Source: Exophiala sp. HKRS030
Taxonomy: Eukaryota > Ascomycota > Eurotiomycetes > Chaetothyriales > Herpotrichiellaceae
DNA: 64,000 bases
Reading direction: 5' to 3'
Assembly (NCBI GenBank): GCA_023897205.1
Contig: JAHWDD010000008.1
Coordinates: 1,550,001 to 1,614,000 of the forward strand
The position numbers and the translations under genes were made by a program. Positions within the stretch are counted from its first letter, which is position 1. Each line of letters begins with the position of its first letter. This document shows, piece by piece, positions 10,654 through 21,451 of this stretch. Under the pieces are notes generated by a model. It searched no databases and was not told where the DNA came from. It saw only the letters and a program-made list of their open reading frames with translations.

Positions 10654-12312
10654 TCAAGTGTGACGGACACCAATTGTCGTTGTCGTTCCTGGCTCACGAA
10701 GGTCTGCAAAGTGTTTCTGAAGTTGCTGGACACTGGCTCGCTCGAGTGGGTTGAGCGCAATGCATTGTCTCACCAGATTGATGTGGCGTGTCCAGGTCGG
10801 CTTTATCGCCTTTTGAGAGTATTCCAAGATCTCTTCATGAAAGGGCCTCATGTTGGCCATGTCATATTCATCGGGAAGGTCACCTTCTCGCGCGTAGAAC
10901 AACAGCATGATGAGAATAGACCAAACATCGACTTTGTTTGAATATGTGGCACTCAACTCTTTCGTACTGTTTGTATTCGGGGAGGCGTCTGTGGTACCAA
11001 GAATCACGGTTGAGATAGTGGAAGAGGTTTCGTCCAAGTTGGACTGATCATCAATGGAGTAACATATCTCCGGTGCGATGAACAAGGGTGTTCCACAAAA
11101 TGTCCGAAGGAATTTCTCATCTTGAGCCAGCCCAAAGTCCGCAATCTTGACCCATGCTGGAGCCCAAGAAGTGAGGAGGATGTTGCTAGGTTTCAAATCT
11201 CGGTGGACTAGGCCTCTGGAGTGCATGTACTGAACACCATCGCAAACTTGCCCTAATACCACTGTTGTTTCCGATGGAGTCAACATACCTCTCGAGAACA
11301 AGGAGCCTTCCTGGCAATATTCCATTACGAGATACGGAGTTTTCTCCGAATCCAGAGCGTTCACGACTTTGTCGTCAAAAACACAGATGATGTTCTCCTA
11401 AGAGTTGTCAGTGCACATCTCAAAGCAAGCTGACCTACTGACATGTTTCAATTCCCTCAGGATCCTTTGCTCTGACTGGATGTATTTTGATTCCCCGGTC
11501 AAGCGAAAACTCTTAACAGCGAAGACATTCCCAAGGCAGTCAACAGCTCGACGCACTTCAGAGAAAGACCCGGAGCCGATTGGGCTTGAAAGGCCAAGTA
11601 GTTTGGTATCCAAGGCTGTTCGACCTTTCGGCGGCGGTTTGAGTACATTGCCGATTCGAGGAATAGCTTGTTCTCGTGCATCTCGGCAGGTGCGCCACTT
11701 CCTTTCATAAGCTCCCTTTTGTAATCCACGGTCGGGAATGGAGACCTCTAGACGTACAAGACTCGCTTGAATGATGTCACCCGTTTCAATAGTGATAGAC
11801 TCCCCTAGTAAGATAATGTTACCAAAAACTTTGGATAACACAGTTGTTCCGTGTGATGACATGTCCTTCAGGAGTAGAGACCCGTTCTCCCAGTTGTAGT
11901 CCAGGCTGAAATGCTTTTGACTAATACCTCCGCCAGATGGTTGTTCATTGAGCAGCATAAAACACTCCTCCGGGTCGCTCCCGCACACCCAGCCCTCAAA
12001 GGGATCATACGGCGGGTCGTCTAGAGTGATGGTAAACCATGTCTCCCGTAATGGCGCCGTTTCGGCTATGAGGTGTCGATCTTCCACATCGTCTTCCACA
12101 CTGTCCTCCATACTGTCTTCCACACTGTCTCCCAGATCAAGAATGACGGTGGGAGGGGGGACAAACTTCTTGTTATGTTCTAGGAACAAAGCATTGTATG
12201 CTACATCTGTTTTGCTGGTAAGGACAACCACGATGTTTTGAGGGCCAGCTATGTAGGCAGGCATTTTGAATGAAAAGACAGTTTGCAACACATATGGATA
12301 TTGGGAAGACAT
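10654..12312 (-). CDS. FHA domain-protein kinase (Rad53/Cds1-like layout)
   Basis: Two exons, 12312-11443 and 11397-10654, giving 537 residues. The N-terminal half contains an FHA-like phosphothreonine-binding module, with ISQKHFSLDYNWENG and LKDMSSHGTTV matching its S-x-x-H and N-G core. A Ser/Thr kinase domain follows: IGSGSFSEV (glycine loop), FAVKSF (ATP Lys), HRDLKPSNILL (catalytic loop), DFGLA, and CGTPLFIAPE (activation segment end). All catalytic residues are kept, so it should be active. Checkpoint kinases share this order, but this protein stops right after the kinase domain and lacks the second FHA of Rad53, so a lineage-specific role is possible. A short acidic repeat (SVED/SMED/SVED/DVED) precedes the FHA module. 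Confidence 0.82.
12073..12132 (-). repeat. 12-bp coding tandem repeat in the FHA-kinase gene
   Basis: About four imperfect copies of a 12-bp unit resembling CTGTCTTCCACA (plus strand) encode consecutive four-residue units of the type S/D-V/M-E-D on the minus strand. It makes a short acidic linker N-terminal to the FHA module. Confidence 0.7.
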
Positions 12313-12460
12313 AATATCTTTATATATTCAAAGATCCACGTCAAACCGTTCCCGATGCTAAGCGACGTACTTTTGATGTGGTGGAAGTTTCACATGGCGC
12401 CACGCGTGAGCATTCTATTGGCAGGGCCGAGCCAGGCATACCACCGATATTTTGTTGGCG

Positions 12461-13264
12461 CTACTGGGTGTTCGTCATTCGTTGTTTCTTGAGGCCTGTG
12501 GCGGGCACTTCAGAAGACACACTGTCTCCGGACGGCTTAATGTGTTCAGCTTTCCACATCGCCAGCCACGATTTGCCGTCGTCAAATTTTCTTTTCTTAC
12601 AATTTGAATTCTGTTGGAGGGCTGGTTTTTGTAACAGGTCATCCGAGTCAAGAGAGGGAGGCGGGAATGCCTTCTCGAGCAGGTCATCGTAATGGAAAGT
12701 CTCTGTCTTCCAGTAGTCCGGATCGTAGATGTGCTGACGCATGTTCGAGGTTCGAGAGTTCTTCCTGAATACCTTTGCCAAGTGCAGAGCTTCGATCTTC
12801 CAATACTGTGAATCCTGGATAGCCCATCGATCCGTAGTACAATCTTTAATGCAGTATGCCTCCCTCCAAAACGTCGCTTCTGTTCTCCAGTATGTCCATT
12901 CATCAATATTTTGACGCTCAAGATCGGCTCGATCCTCTAGTAAAGACGAGTAGTATCGAGCTTCTGTACGCCAATAATTGACGTCGTCTATACTCAATCG
13001 ATGGTCGTTTTTCGGCTCTTGGAACCGCATTCTTTGCCCCTTGTGTAAAGCCCATGTTCGGAAGAAAGAAGAGGGGATCATAGGATCGGGGAAAGGAGGC
13101 GTGATCGGACGTCGAGGGGATCTGTCGTAAAAGAATGTTCGACGGATCTGAGGTGGCTCATGAGCAAGAGACTCGAGCTTGCGGTTGACATATTCGAGGT
13201 CGACTCTGGGTGAGCGTACTCCGAAGACTGGTGTATTTGCGAAGCCTAGGAAATGCAGTGACAT
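12461..13264 (-). CDS. Unknown protein with a YW-repeat (YWRTEA-type units)
   Basis: I do not recognise the family. From the ATG at 13264 the frame runs 267 residues to the TAG at 12461. It contains four units of 28-30 residues, each with a core of the type YW(R/K)xE(A/T): YWRTEARYY, YWRTEATFW, YWKIEALHL and YWKTETFHY at about residues 97, 125, 154 and 184; a weaker fifth (MWKAEH) comes near 236. The C-terminus has basic clusters (CKKRKFDD, LKKQRM), perhaps nuclear targeting. The start is uncertain: the same frame stays open to a TGA at 13412-13414 without another ATG, and a CAG precedes the chosen ATG, so an upstream exon may exist. It lies 148 bp upstream of the FHA-kinase on the same strand. 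Confidence 0.6.
   Translation of the reverse strand: MSLHFLGFANTPVFGVRSPRVDLEYVNRKLESLAHEPPQIRRTFFYDRSPRRPITPPFPDPMIPSSFFRTWALHKGQRMRFQEPKNDHRLSIDDVNYWRTEARYYSSLLEDRADLERQNIDEWTYWRTEATFWREAYCIKDCTTDRWAIQDSQYWKIEALHLAKVFRKNSRTSNMRQHIYDPDYWKTETFHYDDLLEKAFPPPSLDSDDLLQKPALQQNSNCKKRKFDDGKSWLAMWKAEHIKPSGDSVSSEVPATGLKKQRMTNTQ
12665..12991 (-). repeat. Protein-level tandem repeat, four units of 84-90 bp
   Basis: The four YW units of the unknown protein span this stretch. The spacing between the Tyr-Trp pairs is 28, 29 and 30 codons. The DNA copies have diverged, so this is an old repeat kept at the protein level and not a recent slippage product. Confidence 0.75.
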
Positions 13265-13411
13265 CTGGTTGCATGTTCGAGAGCCGTCGTTTACTCTCTG
13301 GTCGGGCGGCTTCAACGTGGACTGAGGGTCATTTTGGTAAGTACCGACGACTGCCCAGTCTTCGGTTGTCGAGTTACATGCTCCGTGTGTTCGGAGCAAA
13401 AGTGCTTCGAT

Positions 13412-13630
13412 TCAAGGAAAGGAGTTGGACAAGGGAACATAGTCGCCAGGCATCCCAGAGACGTTATGGGAGGAATTGATTAGACGTTCATCCCTTGGCA
13501 ACAACGCCACAAATTCCCCGCCAATAATGTTACACAGTGCTATTTCCTTGCATGTGGCTTTACAATCAACTGTATGTCCATCATTCCAGCCCCTTTTAAG
13601 AATGTTAAACCCCTTGAAACAAGACGGCAT
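13412..13630 (-). other. Possible 5' coding segment in frame with the YW-repeat gene
   Basis: An ATG at 13630 opens a 72-residue frame (start MPSCFKGFNILKRGW) that ends in TGA at 13412-13414. It is in exactly the same frame as the YW-repeat gene, whose open frame resumes right after the stop. It may be a first exon whose intron removes the TGA, a broken start of the same gene, or chance. No strong donor/acceptor pair that keeps the frame was found. Confidence 0.35.
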
Positions 13631-13845
13631 TTTGTGTAAATAAAAGCTCTATGGCTTCAGATCGTATAGACCCTTGTTATGTGTAACCCTTAAGGTAAAC
13701 CCCCTTTTCTGAACATGTCACAATTAATATCTGGAGTCGAAGAACCCATACTTCACGGCATCTCTCCTTCCCACTCAACTCTTCATCCAAGTTCTGGCAT
13801 CGCAAAGCGGCACGAACATCTTAGTAATTTACTTCCGTATTGATC

Positions 13846-14628
13846 ATGGCGTTGTCCTCACAACTCGATCGTGATCTGCTCATGGTGGGGATGTGTGCAA
13901 AAACGTGGCGTGTCGGAACGAGAGTCAGAAAAGAACCCCGTCTAGACGAAGACGACGACGGTATCACGGCACAAAATCTCGATGCCTTCATCACCGAAGC
14001 CAATGTCTATCTCATTCTGGGTAGTAGCCATCCACTCATCGCACAGTGTACATTTATCGACCCTCAAAAAACCTACATTGAACTGGAGTTTTACCCCCGT
14101 GGCAACCTCAGGGATTATGTGAAGGAGAACTGTGCGAAGATTGACCGTTCGCAACGAGAAATCTGGGGTGTCCAGATGATCCAGAGCGTTTCTTACCTTC
14201 ACTCCAAAAACGTTCGACACGCCGACCTCAGACTGGACCAATGGCTCTTGGATGGGACAGGCAAGGTCCGACTGTGTGACTTCAACTCATCTGGTTACGA
14301 TGAACAACCAAACCTCGGCCTGAAAAAGAAGCTTGCGTCTGGTTTGGAGGGCATTGGTTACTACTTACCACGATCTGAAGATACCGATTCTTCCGTGATG
14401 ACGGATCTTTTTGCTCTTGGATCGTCGCTCTACGAACTCGAAACGAACGAACGCCCCTACAGTTACCTTCGCGAAGATGAAGTAGTGGAAGAACTTTTCA
14501 CCAGGGGAGAATTCCCAAGTACCGTGGGGCTGATCTTCGGAAACGAGATTTCATCCTGCTGGAATCAAAACTTCAAGAGCGCTGGCGAGATTCTGGCGTC
14601 CCTGAAAAGTCATCCATCGGAAATATGA
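13846..14628 (+). CDS. Kinase-like protein with altered catalytic motifs
   Basis: A single exon of 260 residues with a protein kinase fold outline but changed signatures. The catalytic loop reads HADLRLDQWLLD instead of HRDxKxxN: the Asp is kept but the following Lys and Asn are replaced by Arg and Gln. The metal motif DFG reads DFN (LCDFNSSG), and the APE motif reads GYYLPR. A candidate ATP lysine lies in TRVRKE and a candidate helix C Glu in EANVYL. Similar short kinase-like proteins are widespread in Pezizomycotina. It may be a pseudokinase or a weakly active kinase. It is divergent to the YW-repeat gene. The ATG at 13846 is the first in frame. Confidence 0.75.
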   Translation: MALSSQLDRDLLMVGMCAKTWRVGTRVRKEPRLDEDDDGITAQNLDAFITEANVYLILGSSHPLIAQCTFIDPQKTYIELEFYPRGNLRDYVKENCAKIDRSQREIWGVQMIQSVSYLHSKNVRHADLRLDQWLLDGTGKVRLCDFNSSGYDEQPNLGLKKKLASGLEGIGYYLPRSEDTDSSVMTDLFALGSSLYELETNERPYSYLREDEVVEELFTRGEFPSTVGLIFGNEISSCWNQNFKSAGEILASLKSHPSEI

Positions 14629-15997
14629 AATGATGCCCGGCCTTGCGAGAATTTTCTTTCGGAAGTGAATGTATTGCTATAGAAGCTCCTGCATACGCTC
14701 AATCACGGCCAAGCCAGCGTCTACTTAATGAGCGGCACATGTTCAAATGTTTCGCTATCTGGAAGAGGATCCATGAAAGCACGGCGAATTGGCCTTCGAA
14801 GTCTTAGGTCGAGGATGTGGATTTGGACGCGTTTGATTGACTGTGCTCATGCCCCGGTCGCGGGCCTTTCTGTTTGCTGGAGCCGGCATAGATTTTCTGA
14901 TATCTGTGGCAATTGCGGATACCACTCGCCGGCTTGTCTGGACACGGCTGTGCGGTGTGTTCCACTTTATCGCATTTAGATGTGCAACCCCCTCCCAACC
15001 ACTTGTTGGAAGTTATGAGTTCTTTGCACTTTGCTTCGTTCTGGGAGACAATGGAGTTGGAAAATGGAAGAAGTATTGGAGATCGGAAACTATGGATGGC
15101 TGCGTTCCCTGAAAACAACAGGCATGAATATCGAGTTCATATAGCCTGTGACTGCTGCTGCGGTGGGCAGCCCAGCCGTGTAGCTGAGCCATTCTCGCGT
15201 GACCCTTTTCCTGTTGATTCTTTCAGCCGCATGCTCTGTAAGATGAAGTGCCAATCAGGATTTATAGTCTCGTTGCCCTCCTTCCTGGACAAGGATGTTA
15301 CCGCCGGCTGCGAGAGCTTGTCCACGGCTGGGGCAGGTTGTCCACGGGCTGGAAGATGCACCAAACGAGCAACTTTGAGAGAGTGGAAGGTCACCAGGGT
15401 CACCAGGGAGGGTTGCACAAGCCAGGCAGACTTACAGAGTGAAAAAACACTTTGGTTCTCCAATCATCGGGAGGCCACGACTGATCCAAAAGGCCTATGG
15501 TAAGCAGCCACATCTTGTTCTCTCATCCCCATGTTACCTCGTCTCTCCTTGTTCTCGTATCCCGTCCTGCACTCGAGACTCGTCGTGACCTGATCGAGCT
15601 TCGCGCCTGGCATTGGCACTGCCTGCGCTCGAGTACTCCACTCGCGGCGCAACCGTTCTCTAGCATACATTAGGTAGGTAGTCCCATAGTGGTAGAGGTT
15701 TATTTTCATCAATAGAAACCTCATGGTTTTGAGAGATGATACCGATAAGAAGAGTGGGAGATGGCCGGCCCTAAAGGTCTACTCCATGGAGGATCTTATA
15801 TACGGAGCCAGGTATAGGAAAAGTATCTTCTCCATAAAAATTTCCCCAACCTACAGTTACAGTATCGTTCGTCGCCCACCCTCCACTTTATGGCTGTCTC
15901 GCGGCCAAGACAACTATTTTACCTGGTACTTGTTTACATGTATGAAGTCGAACTGCTCCCAACGAAACTGTCAATTCTACTTTGTTCATCTCGAGTT
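14629..15997. other. 1.4 kb intergenic region
   Basis: No gene is supported. Several short frames exist on both strands, but none shows a domain, a good start or splice pattern. It holds the 3' flank of the kinase-like gene and the promoter of the next gene. Confidence 0.5.
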
Positions 15998-16525
15998 ATG
16001 ACCGACAACTCTACGAAAACAACGGATGACCATGACCATGACCATGACCTGTTGAAGGCTTCTCCTTCTCCTCTTCCACGCGACGACGACGACGAGAACG
16101 ACGAGTACTCTGACTCGCACTCACACTCGGAGTACTACAATGTCTATTGGGTCGAATCTTCGGGGATGCCCCGTAACCACGTGGCCATTTTCGTAGAGAC
16201 GCATGAATCGGGACTGGACACCGGCCATAATTTCCAAGTGTCCGGCAACATCCAACAGGGCATGTACCACAACCATCGACCTGGAAAGAAACCAGAAGAG
16301 GACGAGCAGTCGGCTTTCTTCAGTAAAAGAGTGATCGGCAAACCCCCAAAATCCGTCTACGACGACGGACAATTTCGACGAGTTTGTGATCTGGTCGAGC
16401 CCCCGCCCAAACAGTTCAACGGTCCCCAGAGACTGGTCCCACGCTCGAAACCCTTGAGAAGGTGCGGTGAATGGGCAGGGGAAGCGGTGAAGCGACTGAG
16501 ATCGGAGGGCATTCTGGTGGTCTAG
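15998..16525 (+). CDS. Conserved fungal hypothetical protein
   Basis: A single exon of 175 residues from the ATG at 15998. The N-terminus is low complexity (DHDHDHD and DDDDENDEYSD), followed by a compact globular part beginning YNVYWVESSG, with NHVAIFVETHE and GHNFQVSGNIQQGM. This pattern of a strand-rich core with a central GxxFxVxGxIxxGM is shared by a family of uncharacterised fungal proteins as far as I recall; I cannot name a function. An in-frame ATG at 15890 would add 36 mostly hydrophobic residues and is less likely. The gene stands alone between intergenic stretches. Confidence 0.65.
   Translation: MTDNSTKTTDDHDHDHDLLKASPSPLPRDDDDENDEYSDSHSHSEYYNVYWVESSGMPRNHVAIFVETHESGLDTGHNFQVSGNIQQGMYHNHRPGKKPEEDEQSAFFSKRVIGKPPKSVYDDGQFRRVCDLVEPPPKQFNGPQRLVPRSKPLRRCGEWAGEAVKRLRSEGILVV
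16028..16048 (+). repeat. Hexanucleotide repeat (GACCAT) in coding sequence
   Basis: Three and a half copies of GACCAT encode alternating Asp-His residues near the N-terminus of the hypothetical protein. Confidence 0.85.
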
Positions 16526-17334
16526 TCTTGCCCTGGACTTTTTCTCCTTTTTGCGCCGTGTGACGATGACGTTGACGAATGATTCCAACGTCCAGGCATT
16601 CAAGGGTCAGGCAGAAACACCAGCAATATCAAAATGCGAGGGAGATAACGTATGGATCGCTGGCACCGCCCTCAGACAACGACAAGTTTTATCCAAAAGA
16701 TTTGTGTACGGCAGTACAGTCATGGGAGACGGATGGAAAGAAATTCTTGAGTCCACCTTATAGTAGGACCCGAGATTGGAAAGGCAGTGTCGTTGTTCTG
16801 GCGGTGTACGCTTTGTACCATTGATTTTGATAATACGTGTCTTGAGACGGCTAGAGGACACGGGCAAAGGCATAGGCGTCGGGAATTCCTTTTGAGCAGT
16901 ATCGACGATTCCCACGTAGTTAATGCTATACTGCAGTATAGAGTAAATCCTAAAACAAACAGTTGAAAGTCGAGACGATGATTCAGAAACAAAACCTCAT
17001 CTCGCATTCCATTCAATGCAATTTTTATTCCTAGCTTCCGTACTACCTACAAACTGTAAAAGCAACCTGCCTTACCTTATGCTTGAAATGTCCAGGTTGC
17101 CCGGTACTTTGCTACCCCTTCAGTGAAAGCATCGTAAAAGGACAAGTCCTGAACCTTCTGAACAGCAAAATGAAGCAAGCTCCGATCCTGAAAAGCAACA
17201 ACCCCAAAACGAGCGACGAAAACCACCTTGCCATTGTTGTTGTTTGTTGTCATTCGAACATCCATGCTCCTGGCCAATGTACCACCGAAGCAAATGTTCC
17301 GCCTGCACCACATTGTGAAGCACTGGTGCACGCT
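16526..17334. other. Intergenic region between convergent genes
   Basis: This holds the 3' flanks of the hypothetical gene and of BBP. A palindrome, ATACTGCAGTAT, occurs near 16928-16939. No gene is supported. Confidence 0.5.
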
Positions 17335-19351
17335 TTATGCTGGTGGCGGTGGGGGAGGAACGTAATCGTTGCTTGGTGGAGGGGGTTGCGCATCCGGTGG
17401 TGGTGGCGGCGCAGCTCCATCAGGGGGTGGAGGAGGTGCTTGACCATATTGCTGGAGGAAAGAGCTGATCCCAGGAGGAGCGGCAGGAGGAGGTGGAACA
17501 CCATAAGCTGGTGGCTGATCGTAGCCAGGATAACCACCATAGCCATAGCCCTGTCCAGGAGGTGGGGGAGGAGCTTGCTGTTGCCATGGTGCGGCTTGGT
17601 GCTGACCTGGGGCAGATCTATAGTCGGCTTGACGGCCTTGCTGCCAAGGTGGAAGCGAGGAGCCAGCATCGCGGTCTTGTCGCTCCCGCTGCCATGGAGC
17701 AGGGGCACCAGTCGGCTGTCTGGCCCATGGTCGAGTATCGCCACCGCCACCGCCGCCGCCGTAGGAATCTCCTTGATCATAGCTGCCTGGCGCCGCTTCA
17801 ATACGACCAGCGGGCGCGCCCGAGGGATTTCCTGAGAGTTCTTGCATGAGGTTCTGTGTAATGTTAGTAGACGTCACTTGATCAAAGGAATTTCAACACA
17901 TACCTCCATTTCTCGGTCAACAGCATCAGAAGGACCAAGACGGCGTTGGTTGAATCCACCTGGAACATTATTCCGCATGTCACTACCTCGTTGTCGGTCT
18001 GGACAATCTCTGGCCATGTGGCCAGCATTGCCACAAACTCGGCAAATGATGTTGGCAGTGAAATTACGCTGCTCTGGACAATCATATTTGCGATGCCCGA
18101 TTTGCCCACCTGCAAGATGTTAGTTTGGGTTTCCTTTTCATAGTTACAAAAGAACTTACAATTCTGGCAAGCTTGATTCTCATCGTCGCGAAGGGTTCCG
18201 TTGAGGGCTGCAAGTTCTCTAAGTTGGTTCCGCTTCAACTCGTTCTGTCCTTCGGGGATGGATGCGGCGGTCTCAATGACATTGTGGATCAATTTCTTGG
18301 CCTTGTTGACCTTTTCCTCGGTATCTGCCATAATGAGACAATGCAAGTCTTCTTCCTGGTTGCTGGTGTGCGCTGCGTCAGATCGTCCCTTTCCTTCCTT
18401 GACAGAGCCTTTGCCTCGAATGGCAATCTTGGCTCCAGACTCATTTTCCATCTTCTTCAACGTGTTACCACGAGGTCCAATGAGTAGACCAACTTTGCAG
18501 CTAAGTGTTAGTATCTGGTGGTCAAAAAGAAACATGATGTAGGGAGAATTCTTGTTAGTGCAGGGTAAGACCACGTCTATCCACACAGCCTTATAGACAG
18601 GCGATAGCACGCAGAATAGTAAAACAGATGGGTTAGGAGCAGAGTTAGAGGGTTAGTTAGCATACTAAAGTTAATCTCGGGATAGTCATTCACTGGCACA
18701 TAGACCTTTTCTTGGGTCTTGGTTGGTCGGCGGTAGTCAGACGGTGGGTGATAGTTAGGAATAGTCTTCATGGCCTTCTCAATGAGCTTGTGTCTTTCAT
18801 CCTCCAGGCGTTTGCGGTATCGGAACTCTCGAGTGTTGACTCGGCGACCGAAGTTGTCGTATTGAGGCGGTGGAGACGGAGATCTGTGGATTTGTGAGCT
18901 GATGATATTTAGATGCGAGTCGCTAACGTACCTGTCTGCCTCCGCAGGGACAACATCGTTGATACGAAGCTTTTGACTGATCTCTTCGATACGCAAGTGA
19001 AGCGTGTACGCGTCAAGTTGCTCTGCTGTCATGTTTGCTTGAATCATGGTAGGAAGTCCCATGAGGCCTGCAGCTTTGTTCTCGCCAGCCTCACCCCAGC
19101 GATTTCGCTTCCTACGTCTCTTCACGCCATCGGCAGCAGGCTCGGCTGAGTTTGTTAGTATCTTGTATCAATTGAGAAAGAGATGACATACCTCTGGTAG
19201 GACTACGCCCACGCTTGCCTGAGTCTCCATACGCAGGAGAGTCGGCGGAGCTTCCATTCTGCGAGTCACCGTTGCCTTCGCCTCCAAACCGACGACGTGT
19301 TCCGAGAGGAATATTGTTCGAACCTGTTATGCCTTGATTGCGCCACGCCAT
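17335..19351 (-). CDS. MSL5: Branchpoint-bridging protein BBP/SF1 (Msl5)
   Basis: Six exons on the minus strand: 19351-19192, 19145-18932, 18883-18666, 18492-18160, 18109-17904 and 17853-17335, giving 549 residues with consistent phases. Domains in order: an N-terminal basic stretch (KRRRKRNRWG, the U2AF65-binding ULM-like Trp region), the SF1 helix-hairpin (MTAEQLDAYTLHLRIEEIS), a KH/QUA2 RNA-binding domain with IGPRGNTLKKME, two CCHC zinc knuckles (CQNCGQIGHRKYDC and CRVCGNAGHMARDC), and a long Pro/Gly/Gln-rich tail. BBP binds the intron branchpoint UACUAAC sequence in the earliest spliceosome complex and hands over to U2 snRNP. The KH exon follows an intron of 173 bp with an AAAG acceptor. 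Confidence 0.95.
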
Positions 19352-19664
19352 CTTGACTGTTGCGCTGTGATGAAATTGTTCAAGGTGTTGTGATGGAACA
19401 ATGAGCAGAAACTGAAATTATTCCACGAGCGCAGGCTGCCATAGGGGCAACACAGCGTGGCAACTTTGCCGAGATCGTCCACTCCTGTCGCCGCTTTAAC
19501 AATCAGCAGCCACGCCCCTTAGACGTTTCACTCACATTCACAAATTGGATATTGTCAGTCGCTTAGGTATGTCAGTAGAAATGATTGGCGTGTCTGTCAC
19601 TGAGTGTGATGGATTGGCCGCTCCGCCATCGAGTTGGGCAGACTAAAAGGGCAGATATATTAAA
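19352..19664. promoter_or_regulatory. BBP promoter region
   Basis: A 313-bp gap between the BBP start codon and the stop of the next minus-strand gene. No specific sites were recognised. Confidence 0.4.
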
Positions 19665-20599
19665 CTAAGATGAAGTATCCCGAGGGTAGTGTCTGAAGTC
19701 CGCTGCTGTGAGAACAATTTTCCCACCATGCGCGTGAAATACATATTGTTGTAGAGAGCCGCCTGAAAAATCGACCAAATTTCTTATAGTTCCGTCTTGA
19801 CCCAGCGTGCAAGAATTGGTGGTATAAGGGAATCCCAATCGCAACCCTGCCAAGGTACCGTATTAACCTGGATAAGGCATACCAGGACAAAAAGACTGAG
19901 AAGGCTGCATGCTGATAACACGTATAAACATTTCAATCGCAACACTTGTCTCCTCCGGCGGTCGTCCCTGTCCCCTTCCACTGCAATGTCCTGCTGTGTG
20001 AAAAAGTAGAGGAGCATCAGGGTGACGGAGATCGTAATCCACGCCAGCAAATTTCGACTCATCTTGGATAGGTCTGGTTCCAAGGCGGCAGAGAAGCGAA
20101 ATACCTGCATACAGCCAAAGGAGAGGAAAATGGAGAGACTGCAAAGGCGGACGAGAACGGCAAATGGAGAATAGTGCAACAGCCAGCGAGCCATCAACGA
20201 TGATGCGAACATATGAGCGAGATATGCAGCTGCAGCGGCCTAATTATGCCCATTAGCGACGTTTCCTGTATGATATTCGCCTGGAACAAATTGCCAGGGA
20301 AGATTTTTGGCTCACCCAGAGAAAACTCAGGGCAACCTGAGCAATGGCTATGCGCTCGAAGATGACATTCTCCCAAAGGCTTTTCTCGCCACCGTCATCA
20401 GAAACAACCGCCGAAACGTTCGTAAGCCACACGAGGCGGTAGATGCTGACGCAGATATGGCAAGCCCACCATGATGCAGATATTGTCGACAAAGCACGGC
20501 AAAGAAGCAAGGGTACGTGCCACTGTGGCTGGACTCCAAGCACCACAGCTACACGTGGATACCTCGCACTGCGAGCAACACTGCCTTTCCTGCCATCAT
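19665..20599 (-). CDS. Multi-pass membrane protein, family not recognised
   Basis: Gene model partly inferred. Proposed exons: a first exon from the ATG at 20599 (MMAGKAVLLA) to a weak GTGCGA donor, a second exon from WHVPLLLCRAL to ALSFLW ending at a GTGAGC donor, a third exon starting AAAAYLAHMF, and a last exon ending TAADFRHYPRDTSS at 19665. At least five hydrophobic segments are visible, for example LSTISASWWACHICVSI, LLAWITISVTLMLLYF and VLSACSLLSLFVLVCLI, separated by short polar loops. This indicates an integral membrane protein. The splice into the last exon is not solved: the nearest GT-AG pair would give an intron of only 36 bp. No function can be assigned. Confidence 0.5.
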
Positions 20600-21451
20600 C
20601 TCTACACTGCTGAGGTGCCGTAATCGAAGAAGATGGAGACACTCGGTTCAAAGATTCACGATAAGCTGGCGCGGGATCGGTGTTCGCCAGCGGAGCCGTT
20701 GTTTGCAGCTATGGCGGCTGCATTCCCTTGCGATAGATATTGACGCAATCAGCGGAGACCTTAGGACAGTGCTCGCAGAGAGATCTTGGGTCAAAATGTC
20801 GAGAGTTGCAATGCGCAAGGAAGAACTAGTAGTATGAATACACCCACGCAACTTGAGACTTGAAACTCGACCTGGTCTAAACCCCAGATTGCCTGTGTTT
20901 TCTTGGCAGGGCGAAGGCCTAGCGAGCCCCCACTACACAGACCGGAGGCTCCCTACTGCCACCGAGATCCAGTTACAGCGTACTGTATGTTCGCGTCTGG
21001 TTTATTCGTACGGGTCCAAATGGCTGATCATGGAACATGGAACGTGGAAAGCAGAGAAGGGCAGAATGTTAAAACTGCAATGATAACATGTACAATAGGA
21101 AGCTATCTTGCGGAGCTGGTAGCGTCAGCGAGAGAAAAGCCCGCCCCTCGATTGTCCAGGAACCAGTGCTCCCAGCATCCCGTATCCTTATCCATACTTA
21201 GGTAACCTGGCCTCTTCTCCAGGACTGTGGCCTCATCATATCATCCCGAAAGCACGTTTCTATTTGTGGGTATCATAAAGCATACAACCATTCCCATCCT
21301 GCAAATGCTATCGTAACTTGGCCGCTGCAACGGCCTGAAGGCGTAGGACGTAAGAAGTAATCGTTTTTAGGAAAGTGTTTCTCGATCAGGCGACAACTTC
21401 TATCTGTCCTCGAGGACCGAGCAGGATAGCGCAGAATGTCGGTTGAAGCGT
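20600..21451. other. Intergenic region between the membrane protein gene and SUI1
   Basis: About 850 bp without a supported gene. It contains the promoter of the membrane protein gene and the 3' flank of SUI1. Confidence 0.45.

Noticed and set aside
17083..17835. Plus-strand frame of 250 codons rich in Trp and Arg
   Set aside because: It is the reverse of the Pro/Gln-rich tail of BBP, where codon bias keeps the opposite strand open.
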